DNA from: a virus
Length of the DNA: 40,724 bases
Strand: one strand, 5' to 3'
Virus record (IMG/VR): IMGVR_UViG_3300041402_000181
Span: 1-40,724 of that record
Positions 16,902 to 23,335 of this stretch are shown piece by piece. The position numbers and the translations under genes are program-made. The notes below the pieces were generated by a model. It saw only the letters and a program-made list of their open reading frames with translations, did not search any database and was not told the origin of the DNA. Within the stretch, counting starts at the first letter, position 1. Every line of letters begins with the position of its first letter.

Positions 16902-16981
16902 ATGTGTTCCATCCTGGGAATCCTCCTGGCCGCATCTTGTATGGGATCCGCTCCAGGGTACTAGATTTTGTATGCTATTTC

Positions 16982-17004
16982 TGGCACGGCTTGTGCGATA
17001 TTAT
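16982..17004 (+). promoter_or_regulatory. Sigma-54-like promoter (copy A), with overlapping TATTAT
   Basis: TGGCAC (16982-16987), five bases, then GTGC (16993-16996): this matches the sigma-54 -24/-12 consensus TGGCAC-N5-TTGC except for one base, with exact spacing. A TATTAT (16999-17004) overlaps downstream but has no suitable -35 at 16-18 bases, so a sigma-70 reading is weaker. The same arrangement recurs at 18111. It would drive the 17045 and 17380 genes. Confidence 0.5.
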
Positions 17005-17044
17005 CAAGCAGTTAAATTGATAATTTTTTCACGAGGAGACAAAA

Positions 17045-17335
17045 ATGGAAAATCAAAATATGGTCGAATTTATTTCTTACAAGTTTGAAGGGGTTCACGT
17101 TTCTCAGAATATTGAAAATGCAACGGCTTTTGACTACTCAATTTTTGAACCTAAAAAGAACACAATTTTGTTCAGGCTCAAAAGCTGGAACACATGCAGT
17201 CAAGCGATCGTTTGTGTCAACGTTGAAAAAAGCCTGATCTACTTTCTCCAGGATTACAATGTTGAAGATTCAAACTGGGAGACACGAGGAATCAAATTGA
17301 ACTTTCCAGTGATCGTCAACGGCCGCTCTCTATAA
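17045..17335 (+). CDS. Hypothetical protein, first gene of the copy A operon
   Basis: A 96-residue protein with no family I recognise. It alternates hydrophobic strands and polar turns (MVEFISYKFEGVHVS, NTILFRLKSWNT, AIVCVNVEKSLIYFLQD), suggesting a small alpha/beta or beta domain; no membrane segment or metal site is obvious. GAGGAG precedes the ATG. It is the first gene after the sigma-54-like promoter and the non-coding region. Its end (CGGCCGCTCTCTATAA) begins the leader repeat shared with the second operon. Confidence 0.7.
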   Translation: MENQNMVEFISYKFEGVHVSQNIENATAFDYSIFEPKKNTILFRLKSWNTCSQAIVCVNVEKSLIYFLQDYNVEDSNWETRGIKLNFPVIVNGRSL

Positions 17336-17385
17336 CCTAAATCGAAAAGGGTTCGCACATGCGACAAGAGGATCTCAAGATGAAA
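17322..17385 (+). repeat. Leader repeat, copy 1 (overlaps end of one gene and start of the next)
   Basis: About 60 bases here closely match 18439-18500: GCCGCTC..TATAA, then AAATCGAAAA, a small hairpin (TCGC-ACAT-GCGA), and the RBS element AGAGGATCTC followed by ATGAAA. The match spans the end of the upstream gene, the gap and the next start, while the coding parts differ. It may be a translational control leader or recombination joint. Confidence 0.55.
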
Positions 17386-17988
17386 AAATTTAATAGCAAA
17401 TACGGAGTTGTCCAGGAGCAAGACAGAAGCGGATTCAAGAATCACAGAGACGGAATGAGAAGCTTTGAACCAATAGACGGAAGGATGACACCAGTCGCAA
17501 TCACTTTTGATCCTGAGTGTTCAACGGATCTATACTTTCTCCAGGAAACAGGGATTGACCTGGGAGCCAGGTTTTGTGCGGCTTGCGACAAGATCGAGGT
17601 CGAACTTGATGACGAGTTTTGCGAACATTGCGCTCAAGAAAAAAAGAAAGATCACACGGAGAGAAACGTCCAGGTCATGAATGAAGCGTATAAAACAAAC
17701 TACCCAGAGAGACAACCATCAATGAACCTGGCCGCATATCTTGACACTTACAGATCCGCAACTCCAGAAGATCACGCAGACTACCTGGAGACCGAGAGGA
17801 GAGAGATCCTGATCGAAGGGATCCGCAACTGGAGACTCGTGAAAGCGCAGGAGGACGGAGTTGCAGACCTGGAGGAGATGACGATCGGTGAAGCAAAGAC
17901 GCTGGCATCATTTATCTCTCGGACTTATCTGATCGATGTCACCTGGAGCAATATATTCCAGAGGATCCGAACCATGTTGAAAGATTAA
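17380..17988 (+). CDS. Hypothetical zinc-finger protein
   Basis: A 202-residue protein. Two Cys pairs, FCAACDK (C66, C69) and FCEHCAQ (C81, C84), form a likely treble-clef or zinc-ribbon site near the middle, followed by a charged, mostly helical C-terminal half (YLETERREILIEGIRNWRLV). The N-terminal 60 residues are polar with no known motif. I chose the ATG at 17380 because GAGG lies eight bases upstream and the same leader precedes the 18495 gene; an ATG 21 bases earlier would disrupt the leader hairpin. Possibly a DNA- or protein-binding regulator; function not recognised. Confidence 0.65.
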   Translation: MKKFNSKYGVVQEQDRSGFKNHRDGMRSFEPIDGRMTPVAITFDPECSTDLYFLQETGIDLGARFCAACDKIEVELDDEFCEHCAQEKKKDHTERNVQVMNEAYKTNYPERQPSMNLAAYLDTYRSATPEDHADYLETERREILIEGIRNWRLVKAQEDGVADLEEMTIGEAKTLASFISRTYLIDVTWSNIFQRIRTMLKD

Positions 17989-18001
17989 AAATGTTCTATT
18001 T

Positions 18002-18039
18002 TGAAACAGTGGTGTCCGATCCTGGGACACGCTGTTTCA
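18002..18039 (+). promoter_or_regulatory. Upstream dyad, candidate activator or operator site (copy B)
   Basis: TGAAACAG (18002-18009) pairs with CTGTTTCA (18032-18039), and GTGTCC (18012-18017) with GGACAC (18025-18030), giving a near-perfect 14-pair dyad. A further GGGACAC half site lies at 18044-18050. It starts 14 bases after the previous gene and lies 72-109 bases upstream of the TGGCAC element at 18111, close to the geometry of copy A. No U-run follows, so termination is less likely than protein binding. Confidence 0.5.
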
Positions 18040-18110
18040 GATCGGGACACGGGAGTTTCCAGGCCCAGTCGTAAGTCCTGCAAAATCAACAGAAAATTTT
18101 ATTCTGAGTT

Positions 18111-18134
18111 TGGCACACGCTATGCGATTATAAT
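18111..18134 (+). promoter_or_regulatory. Sigma-54-like promoter (copy B), with overlapping TATAAT
   Basis: TGGCAC (18111-18116), five bases, then ATGC (18122-18125) again fits TGGCAC-N5-TTGC with one mismatch. A perfect TATAAT (18129-18134) overlaps, but the nearest -35-like TTGGCA is only 13 bases upstream. The downstream stretch (CAGTTAAA..GAT) also matches copy A. It would drive the 18178, 18495 and following genes. Confidence 0.5.
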
Positions 18135-18177
18135 CTGTCAGTTAAAACGATCAAAACTTTTTAGAAAGGACGCAAAA

Positions 18178-18450
18178 ATGGGAAACGAAAACAAGACAGT
18201 CAACCAGATCATCGCAGAAGCAAAGGAAGCAACTCAGGAAAACGCTCACACGGAAGCAAGGATCTTACTCTCTGAACTCGCAGGACACAAGAACACTGAA
18301 TTCTTGAAAAACGTTCTTGAGTTGCATCTTGAAAGAGGAGACATGTCAGACAGTCTCAGGAGGCTGAGAGACTCACTGTTCACTCCAGTCATGAGACAAC
18401 TTGAAATCATCTATCCTGATTACATCAAAGCAATCAAAGCCGCTCTATAA
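18178..18450 (+). CDS. Hypothetical helical protein, first gene of the copy B operon
   Basis: A 90-residue, mostly helical protein (NQIIAEAKEATQENAHTEAR, LKNVLELHLERGD, LRRLRDSLFTPVM) with no recognised family. The open frame extends upstream to 18001, but that part contains the promoter and dyad, and AGAAAGGA stands eight bases or so before the ATG at 18178, so I start there. It is the first gene after the copy B promoter and, like the 17045 gene, its last codons (GCCGCTCTATAA) run into the repeated leader. Confidence 0.7.
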   Translation: MGNENKTVNQIIAEAKEATQENAHTEARILLSELAGHKNTEFLKNVLELHLERGDMSDSLRRLRDSLFTPVMRQLEIIYPDYIKAIKAAL

Positions 18451-18500
18451 TTCAAATCGAAAATTGCTCGCACAAGCGGGAGAGGATCTCGAAAATGAAA
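18439..18500 (+). repeat. Leader repeat, copy 2
   Basis: This is the second copy of the leader seen at 17322-17385: GCCGCTCTATAA, AAATCGAAAA, a small hairpin CTCGC-ACAA-GCGGG (18467-18480), then AGAGGATCTC and ATGAAA. Hairpin bases differ between copies while the stem is kept in both (with one G-U pair here), which suggests that the RNA structure matters. Confidence 0.55.
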
Positions 18501-18659
18501 CCATCAGAAAAAACAAAAATTATCCTGGAGAGGATCTCCGAGAAGTTGTTCGGGAAAGAGTACATCCTTTTGACTCACAAGGAAATGATGAAAGTTGTTG
18601 CGACATTAAAAAAAGCAACTGAAATTTACCAGGCCAGAAAAGCTCACAATTTTATTTGA
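18495..18659 (+). CDS. Small hypothetical protein
   Basis: A 54-codon protein (starting MKPSEKTKIILERISEKLFG) with a basic, helical composition and no known motif. The AGAGGAT ribosome binding site is within the repeated leader. It takes the same place in the copy B operon as the zinc-finger gene in copy A, but the sequences are unrelated. Codon use matches the neighbours. Confidence 0.6.
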   Translation: MKPSEKTKIILERISEKLFGKEYILLTHKEMMKVVATLKKATEIYQARKAHNFI

Positions 18660-18670
18660 AAGGATTCGAC

Positions 18671-18832
18671 ATGGTAAACAAAAACGCTTTATACAATCGA
18701 GACGTTGCAGAGATATTCGTTGCGCTGACACAATCACTCCAGACGGAGATCCAGGACATGAGCGAAAAGGAAATGATCGCTCTCTCTAATGCCGCAAAGG
18801 AACTGTCAGCAAACAAGCCGCAAGCCTATTGA
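18671..18832 (+). CDS. Small hypothetical protein
   Basis: A 53-codon acidic, helical protein (MVNKNALYNRDVAEIFVALT, later MSEKEMIALSNAAKELSA). AAAGGA stands seven bases before the ATG, and the gene starts 11 bases after the previous stop. No family recognised. The pattern 'two helices with MSEKEMIAL' suggests a small helical bundle. Confidence 0.55.
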   Translation: MVNKNALYNRDVAEIFVALTQSLQTEIQDMSEKEMIALSNAAKELSANKPQAY

Positions 18833-18849
18833 CCAGGGAGGAAATAAAA

Positions 18850-19029
18850 ATGAAAATACACTTAAAAAGGACAATAAATTTCGGACAAACGGAGACAAAG
18901 TTTTGCTCCTGGGTTCCGTCAGACAGCAACACTGTTGACAAGAAGACTTTTGACAGGCTCGCTGATCGTTTAAAGTGCAAGCATTGCGTCAGGGAGTCAC
19001 AACGAAAATGGAAATCAAGTCTCGTATAA
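18850..19029 (+). CDS. Small Cys-containing hypothetical protein
   Basis: A 59-residue protein with TKFCSWVPSD and RLKCKHCVRESQ, giving three Cys and one His in a spacing that could form one zinc site. The ATG at 18850 has GGGAGG nine bases upstream; an earlier frame start at 18829 overlaps the previous gene and lacks a ribosome binding site. No family recognised. Confidence 0.6.
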   Translation: MKIHLKRTINFGQTETKFCSWVPSDSNTVDKKTFDRLADRLKCKHCVRESQRKWKSSLV

Positions 19030-19049
19030 TTTTTAAGAAAGGAAACGTC

Positions 19050-19382
19050 ATGCACTCAACAGAATTATTTCTCAGACAACAAGCAGACACGGCCAGGGAG
19101 GAGATCCAGGCCGAACGAAGGAAGACAAAGCGCAACACGGACGATCGCAGGAGAGAGAGCATGAGTGAAGCCAGGAGAGAAATCAACATCTATCTCATGC
19201 AGGGAATGGATCGAAACATTGCAGTCAATTTCGTCCTGGACGATAAAAAGATCTCGATCGTTGACAGAAAAGAAGTGAGAAGATTCTTCAAATATGGTTG
19301 CCATACAATATGTAGTATGGTCGAGGAACTCCATGACATAAAACGTGAAAATACTTCAAATTTAGTTCTTGAAGCAATTTGA
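19050..19382 (+). CDS. Hypothetical basic helical protein
   Basis: A 110-residue protein, very rich in Arg and Glu in the first half (TAREEIQAERRKTKRN, RRRESMSEARREINIYL) and more hydrophobic later (GMDRNIAVNFVLDDKKISIV). The second half, with a helix, turn and helix (ISIVDRKEVRRFFKYG), could be a small DNA-binding unit, but I see no convincing match. AGAAAGGA precedes the ATG; the longer frame from 18975 overlaps the previous gene and is unlikely. It ends the group downstream of promoter B. Confidence 0.6.
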   Translation: MHSTELFLRQQADTAREEIQAERRKTKRNTDDRRRESMSEARREINIYLMQGMDRNIAVNFVLDDKKISIVDRKEVRRFFKYGCHTICSMVEELHDIKRENTSNLVLEAI

Positions 19383-19407
19383 AAATCGATTATCATGTCT
19401 CTATAAG
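19379..19407 (+). promoter_or_regulatory. Sigma-70-type promoter for the recombination block
   Basis: TTGAAA (19379-19384), a 17-base spacer and TATAAG (19402-19407) form a good -35/-10 pair, followed by an AT-rich stretch and the AAGGAG start of the DUF932 gene. It is the best sigma-70 match I found in the window and would start transcription of the 19452 operon. Confidence 0.5.
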
Positions 19408-19451
19408 TTTAATTTATTTGATGTTTAATTTTTTCAATAAGGAGATTCGAA

Positions 19452-20249
19452 ATGATTAATTTACAAAACTTTTCCAGCATTACCCAGGAAGAACCAGCGG
19501 GAAAAACATCAGAGAAATATTCGTTCATACCAACAACAAGAATTATTTCAGACCTTGACCGAGCAGGATGGTTCCCAGTTGAAGCGCAGGAAGCCAGCGC
19601 AAAGGGAGACAACAAAGGATTTCAAAAACACTTGATCAGATTCAGAAATGATAACGTTGTCAGCCAGGGTTCAAAGTTCCAGCCAGAGATCGTCATGACA
19701 AACGCACACAACGGGAAAGCCTCTTTTAAACTGATGGGAGGAGTGATCAATTTTGTCTGCTTGAACGGGATGATTGTTGCAGACTCCATCGTTGCAGAGA
19801 ACACAATCCGTCATCAGGGATATACAGAGGAAGTCGTGAACGAAGCTGTCTATAATATCATTGAAGACATGCCGAGAGTCTACAACAGCATTGAACGTTT
19901 CCAGGACATCACTCTTGACGATGACGAGCAGTTCGCTTTTGCAAAGGGAGCCTTGATGGTGACTTTCGATGACGAACAACTTGAGAACGTAGTCCTGGAC
20001 GATTCCGCAAGACGCTTGATGCGGCCAATGAGATCCGAGGAGCGAGACGGAAATCTCTGGAACTCGCTGAACGTTGTCCAGGAAAAGCTCATTCGTGGTG
20101 GAAGATTTTTGAAGACACAAGCGGATCCATACTCACGGCCGAAAGTAACAAAGAGGAGAGCAGTCAAGAGCATAGACAAAAACGTTGACATCAACAGAGG
20201 TCTCTGGGCCTATGCGGAAGCACTTGCAGACCTCAAGACATCAAAATGA
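19452..20249 (+). CDS. DUF932-family protein
   Basis: A 265-residue protein resembling the DUF932 / phage-plasmid-like family found in phages and conjugative plasmids. Signs are FIPTTRIISDLDRAGWFPV, VIVMTN-like strands with SFKLMGGVINFVCLNGMIV (the family's 'lvC.NGlv' element), and the C-terminal NLWNSLNVVQEKLIRGG, which is very characteristic. The molecular function of this family is not established. AAGGAG stands before the ATG and a sigma-70-like promoter is just upstream, so it probably leads the early recombination operon. Confidence 0.8.
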   Translation: MINLQNFSSITQEEPAGKTSEKYSFIPTTRIISDLDRAGWFPVEAQEASAKGDNKGFQKHLIRFRNDNVVSQGSKFQPEIVMTNAHNGKASFKLMGGVINFVCLNGMIVADSIVAENTIRHQGYTEEVVNEAVYNIIEDMPRVYNSIERFQDITLDDDEQFAFAKGALMVTFDDEQLENVVLDDSARRLMRPMRSEERDGNLWNSLNVVQEKLIRGGRFLKTQADPYSRPKVTKRRAVKSIDKNVDINRGLWAYAEALADLKTSK

Positions 20250-20311
20250 TTTTATCCTGGGAGGGTTCTGCTTCACAGCGGGACTCTCCATCACTATCAG
20301 AAAGGAAACGA

Positions 20312-20512
20312 ATGAAGACGGATCAAATGTTGTTTGTCCTGGAGCTTTCATCATTGCTCGAAAAACACAAGGCAACAATTTTTTACACGAACGATGATGA
20401 CGGGATCCACATTGAATCAAACGGAGAGGAGGTTTTCAAAGGATTCCTTGACGGGAAAAATGCTGGTCACAATTTATATCGGGATGTTATCAAGAGAGGG
20501 AGGAAGGGATGA
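20312..20512 (+). CDS. Small hypothetical protein
   Basis: A 66-residue protein (MKTDQMLFVLELSSLLEKHK start) with an amphipathic N-terminal helix and a short acidic beta stretch (IFYTNDDDGIHIES). AAAGGA lies five bases before this ATG; the frame is open back to 20246, but the longer version overlaps the DUF932 stop with no ribosome binding site. It overlaps the next gene by four bases (ATGA). Function unknown. Confidence 0.55.
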   Translation: MKTDQMLFVLELSSLLEKHKATIFYTNDDDGIHIESNGEEVFKGFLDGKNAGHNLYRDVIKRGRKG

Positions 20513-20847
20513 CGAAAGAGAGATTCTGGAAAGGGAGTCTGAACTGGCAGATCAGAAAATGGTACGGGCTAAAATGGAGGATATTAAAATTCAAGCTCAG
20601 AAAAGAATTCAAGATCCTTGATCATGTTTATGATTTTCCTGCTCAATATGTAAACCTGGAAACTGATTTTTGCTTGTGCGGTTATCATTCTACAAACGAA
20701 ATAAAAAAACTGGGCTGGAGTGATTGGTGCAGTCAGGACATTGTGAGTTATCACCATAGCCTGACAAGCGAAAAGCATCTCAGAACCAATCACAAGAGGA
20801 GCGATGCCTGGTGGAAATATTACAGTCCGCTAGAAAATAGAAACTAA
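20509..20847 (+). CDS. Hypothetical aromatic-rich protein
   Basis: A 112-residue, strongly basic and Trp/Tyr/His-rich protein (RFWKGSLNWQIRKWYGLKW, YHHSLTSEKHLRTNHKR, DAWWKYYSP). Three Cys (FCLCGYHS and WCSQD) plus several His might bind zinc. No known family. A strong GGGAGGAAGG sits before the ATG, overlapping the preceding stop. The composition suggests nucleic acid contact, but this is only inference. Confidence 0.6.
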   Translation: MTKERFWKGSLNWQIRKWYGLKWRILKFKLRKEFKILDHVYDFPAQYVNLETDFCLCGYHSTNEIKKLGWSDWCSQDIVSYHHSLTSEKHLRTNHKRSDAWWKYYSPLENRN

Positions 20848-20875
20848 TTTTTTCAATCTTAACACGGAGGAGAGT

Positions 20876-21091
20876 ATGCTTGCATTGAATAAAGTCCTGG
20901 AGGATGTCACAGAGTTCCTGGAGCGGAGAGACGCTGATCAGAAGATCACGTTCTTGTCAGTTGCGGAAGCGAGAGCAGAGGAGGTTCTGTTCGCTGATGA
21001 ACTCACAGAGAAGCACGAAGGAGACCATGTGGATGTCAAGCTCGTGAGAGCTTTGATCCAGGCAATCAACATTGCAAAGGAATCAAAATGA
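20876..21091 (+). CDS. Small acidic hypothetical protein
   Basis: A 71-residue acidic helical protein (LNKVLEDVTEFLERRDADQK, RAEEVLFADELTEKHEGDHV). CGGAGG precedes the ATG, and it overlaps the next gene by four bases. No family recognised; composition suggests a helical hairpin or small binding partner. Confidence 0.65.
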   Translation: MLALNKVLEDVTEFLERRDADQKITFLSVAEARAEEVLFADELTEKHEGDHVDVKLVRALIQAINIAKESK

Positions 21092-21387
21092 CGAAAATCA
21101 AAAAACTATATCTGACAACAGGTGCTTTGCTTTTTGCCTTGTTCCTGGTCACTGTCTCGATCCTTGTGGTTCTCCAGGATCCAGCGGCCAGGGAGGATCC
21201 AGGGAAAGCAACTCAAGGACTGGCTCTTGTCATGGATAATGAGGAGTTTTTCACGGTCGGAAGAATTGGAAACTATTTAATTTTAGAGACTTGCACGGAG
21301 AGAACGAATGGCCTGGAAACACAAATTGACGAAGCTGGAAAAAAAGCACGTTTTCTCAATGGGAGTCAGGACAAAGAAGGATCTTGA
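21088..21387 (+). CDS. Small protein with an N-terminal membrane segment
   Basis: A 99-residue protein. Basic N-terminus (MTKIKK) then a hydrophobic stretch of about 23 residues (LYLTTGALLFALFLVTVSIL...) followed by a polar region with FFTVGRIGNYLILETC, so a signal anchor with a periplasmic or external domain is likely. It overlaps the upstream stop (ATGA) and its last 80 bases overlap the next frame. Function unknown; an inner-membrane role such as exclusion is possible but unsupported. Confidence 0.6.
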   Translation: MTKIKKLYLTTGALLFALFLVTVSILVVLQDPAAREDPGKATQGLALVMDNEEFFTVGRIGNYLILETCTERTNGLETQIDEAGKKARFLNGSQDKEGS

Positions 21388-21508
21388 GAATCTCTTTGAA
21401 CATCAACGATCGTTTCGGAGGAACCACAAACCCAGGAACGGTCTCGGATCTGAGCCTTGCTTTGTTTGCAAGTCGCTCGCATTGAAGATGGGATATAAAA
21501 TCAGATGA
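21308..21508 (+). CDS. Small Cys-containing protein, overlapping the previous gene
   Basis: A 66-residue basic protein (AWKHKLTKLEKKHVFSMGV, then GSEPCFVCKSLALKMGYKI). GGAGAG precedes the ATG. The ending, with a CxxC pair, resembles small phage proteins of unknown function that follow an 'MGI.TK' region. It overlaps the membrane protein gene by 80 bases in another frame, so one of the two starts may be misjudged; the good ribosome binding site and coherent sequence favour it as real. Confidence 0.55.
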   Translation: MAWKHKLTKLEKKHVFSMGVRTKKDLENLFEHQRSFRRNHKPRNGLGSEPCFVCKSLALKMGYKIR

Positions 21509-21738
21509 CACTGGACGAAAGAGGGACACATGTCAAGGACTGCAATTCATGCAGATTTCTTGATGATCACAAAGACTGTTGTCATCCAGAGGGAGGAGGA
21601 GCGTCACACATGGCTCCCTCGATGGAGAACTGTCTTGCGAAAAATGACTGGAAGTGGTGGAGACCGAAAAAGAATCCAGTCAAAGATTTTATTGACAATA
21701 TTGACGATGGAATTGATCTTGACCAGGAGGGAGGTTGA
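21505..21738 (+). CDS. Cys-rich small hypothetical protein
   Basis: A 77-residue protein with four Cys within 14 residues (VKDCNSCRFLDDHKDCCHPEG, Cys at about 13-27) and later Cys43, a likely zinc or redox site, then an acidic tail (DFIDNIDDGIDLDQEGG). It overlaps the previous stop by four bases. The CNSC..CC.P element is reminiscent of small zinc knuckles; no known family. Confidence 0.6.
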   Translation: MTLDERGTHVKDCNSCRFLDDHKDCCHPEGGGASHMAPSMENCLAKNDWKWWRPKKNPVKDFIDNIDDGIDLDQEGG

Positions 21739-21912
21739 ATGGTTTATCAATGGACGGACGAGGAGTGGAAGCAGTTTGAAGCAAAGCTCGAAGGAGTCAA
21801 GGCAGGGAAAGCATTTGAGGCTCTGTTTAAAATGACAACTGGACAAGAGGAGCATCCAGAATGGTTCGAGTCTCCTTGTGATTGTGATCTTTGCAGAAGT
21901 TGCGGAGATTGA
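21739..21912 (+). CDS. Small Cys-containing hypothetical protein
   Basis: A 57-residue protein (MVYQWTDEEWKQFEAKLEGV start) that ends with CDCDLCRSCGD, four Cys packed in 11 residues, a strong metal-site candidate. GGAGGGAGG immediately before the ATG is a very strong start, and the gene follows the previous stop directly. Family unknown. Confidence 0.65.
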   Translation: MVYQWTDEEWKQFEAKLEGVKAGKAFEALFKMTTGQEEHPEWFESPCDCDLCRSCGD

Positions 21913-21951
21913 ATTTTATAATTAACATTTTAAAGAAAGGATTTATTGATC

Positions 21952-22251
21952 ATGAGTTATGACAGCACGATTGAAAACATGGAAAAGACTTTATTGAAAA
22001 AGAAAGAGGAAAGGAGGATCCGAAACGAAGCAAAAATCAAGAAGCTGAAAGAGAGAGTCCTGGCGAAAAACGAAAAGATCCAGGCACTCTCTGACGAGGT
22101 GACTGCACTGAATACGGAGTGCGCTGATCTCATGAGTGAGCAGGGAGCGGAAGACAAGACAGAACAGTTCGCTCCTGGGATGGAGTCAGAGTCAAAGGAT
22201 TCGTCAGCAAAGACTCTGGAGAAAAAACCTCCACCAGCAAAAAAGAAGTAA
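21952..22251 (+). CDS. Coiled-coil hypothetical protein
   Basis: A 99-residue protein that is a single charged coiled coil over about residues 8-65 (ENMEKTLLKKKEERRIRNEA, LKERVLAKNEKIQALSDEV) with a disordered, lysine- and proline-rich tail (EKKPPPAKKK). AAAGAAAGGA lies about ten bases before the ATG at 21952. It sits directly upstream of the annealing protein gene and may be an accessory recombination protein; that is a guess from position. Confidence 0.65.
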   Translation: MSYDSTIENMEKTLLKKKEERRIRNEAKIKKLKERVLAKNEKIQALSDEVTALNTECADLMSEQGAEDKTEQFAPGMESESKDSSAKTLEKKPPPAKKK

Positions 22252-22286
22252 AGCGGATTTTATATTTTTAACAACTGAGGAACAAA

Positions 22287-23204
22287 ATGGAAAATGAAAT
22301 TGTGAAGTATATAACAACGGGAGGAGACATCGAATTGTCTCCAGAGATCATCAAGGCTCAACTCGTTCCTCCTGACTCACAGATCACGGATCAGGAACTC
22401 GGATTCTTTTTGCAAATGTGTAAATATCAAAAACTGAATCCGTTCTTGAAAGAAATTTACATTGTAAAATATGGAGCTTATCCAGCGGCCTTTGTTGTCG
22501 GGAAAGATACTTTCTTGAGGAGAGCGAAAAGAGATGAAACATATCTCGGACACAAGGTTGCGATCTCTGATGACGGAAAGACTGCCTGGGCCGAAGTGGA
22601 GGTCAAAGGACTGAAATATCCGATCAGGGTTGACGTTGAGTTCGATGAATATGTCGGAACAAAAGGTGACGGAACTGTCAATGCGATGTGGACGAAAAAG
22701 CCGAAAACGATGTTGAAGAAAGTGGCCCTGGTTCAAGCACTGAGAGAAGCTTTCCCAGATGCACTCGGTCAGATGTATGATGAAGTTGAGATCGACAAAG
22801 AGCAGGAACTTGTTGACGTTGTTGCAAACGAGGTCAAGCCAGCGGAATCGAAGTCGGCCCAGGAAGCAGAGCAGAAAAAGCCAGAGAAAAAGGCTCCAGA
22901 CTCCTCTCCAAAGGCCGCAAAGAAGACTGAGGGAGCAAAGACATCAAAGACAACTGGAGAAGTCCAGGAGATCATGTCAAAGATCAAGAATGTTACTCAG
23001 ACAACTGGTGGAGATCCTCAGAAACCCTGGACTCGATTCAACATCGAGACTGTCGGTGGTACTTTCTACACGACTTTTGACAAGAACTTTGCAAAGGACG
23101 CTGAAAGCATCAAAGGAAAGGACGCAGAAGCATTGCTCCAGTATGTTGTCGTTGATGGGAAATATTTCAACCTGGTAGACAAGACAGGTCTTTCGCTCAT
23201 TTAA
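22287..23204 (+). CDS. Single-strand annealing recombinase, Bet/RecT family
   Basis: A 305-residue protein; the first 190 residues match the Bet/RecT family of phage recombinases that anneal complementary single strands during Red-type recombination. Signs are QLVPPDSQITDQELGFFLQM, YQKLNPFLKEIYIVKYG, FVVGKDTFLRRAK, and the 'TMLKKVALVQALREAFPDAL' helix. The linker 205-230 is Lys/Ser-rich and disordered (KKPEKKAPDSSPKAA); residues 231-305 form a small beta-rich domain (RFNIETVGGTFYTTFDKNF) that may be an OB-like fold. The partner exonuclease lies at 23630. GAGG stands before the ATG. Confidence 0.88.
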   Translation: MENEIVKYITTGGDIELSPEIIKAQLVPPDSQITDQELGFFLQMCKYQKLNPFLKEIYIVKYGAYPAAFVVGKDTFLRRAKRDETYLGHKVAISDDGKTAWAEVEVKGLKYPIRVDVEFDEYVGTKGDGTVNAMWTKKPKTMLKKVALVQALREAFPDALGQMYDEVEIDKEQELVDVVANEVKPAESKSAQEAEQKKPEKKAPDSSPKAAKKTEGAKTSKTTGEVQEIMSKIKNVTQTTGGDPQKPWTRFNIETVGGTFYTTFDKNFAKDAESIKGKDAEALLQYVVVDGKYFNLVDKTGLSLI

Positions 23205-23209
23205 TTAAG

Positions 23210-23314
23210 GGGATAGCGGGTTCAGTCTCATGGAAGACTTGACTCAGGTTTGAGATGAAAAAGGCTCTATGAGATAAGCTTTTCAGCTTTGCTTCCGTGA
23301 GACTACCCGATCCC
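23210..23314 (+). ncRNA. Strongly folded non-coding element between Bet and the next gene
   Basis: The 131-base gap holds an inverted repeat that can form 23 base pairs: GGGAT (23210-23214) with ATCCC (23310-23314), CGGGT (23217-23221) with ACCCG (23305-23309), and AGTCTCATGGAAG (23224-23236) with its complement (23292-23304, one G-U). Only two-base bulges (AG and TC) interrupt the left arm. The 55 inner bases can form two small hairpins: CTCA-GGTT-TGAG (23243-23254) and one with GAAAA/TTTTC plus GCT/AGC (23257-23284). The layout is like a junction with a long closing stem. It is not a tRNA and I do not recognise a riboswitch or ribozyme; no U-run follows. Confidence 0.6.
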
Positions 23315-23335
23315 ATAACTTTTGCAGGAGAAAAA

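Larger units (their letters stand above)
16709..17044 (+). other. Non-coding region between structural and early operons
   Basis: Together with the hairpin at 16674-16708 this is the longest gene-free stretch in the window, 382 bases from the end of the 16216 gene. An open frame runs across it (16699-17088), but it starts without a ribosome binding site, is Arg/His/Ser-rich unlike the neighbours, and ends inside the next gene, so I take it as non-coding. It contains the inverted repeat at 16866-16901 and a promoter-like element at 16982-17004. Several T/A-poor CTCACA/TCTCAC repeats occur near 16812-16840. Confidence 0.6.

Noticed and set aside
16699-17088. 129-codon frame over the non-coding region
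   Set aside because: Contains the dyad and promoter-like element, has no ribosome binding site, has an odd Arg/His/Ser composition, and overlaps the start of a well-supported gene.
18001-18177. Extended start of the 18178 gene
   Set aside because: The upstream extension contains the dyad, TGGCAC element and TATAAT, while a good ribosome binding site precedes ATG 18178.
23210-23314. tRNA or tmRNA
   Set aside because: No cloverleaf: the closing stem is far too long, and there is no anticodon arm or canonical T-loop.
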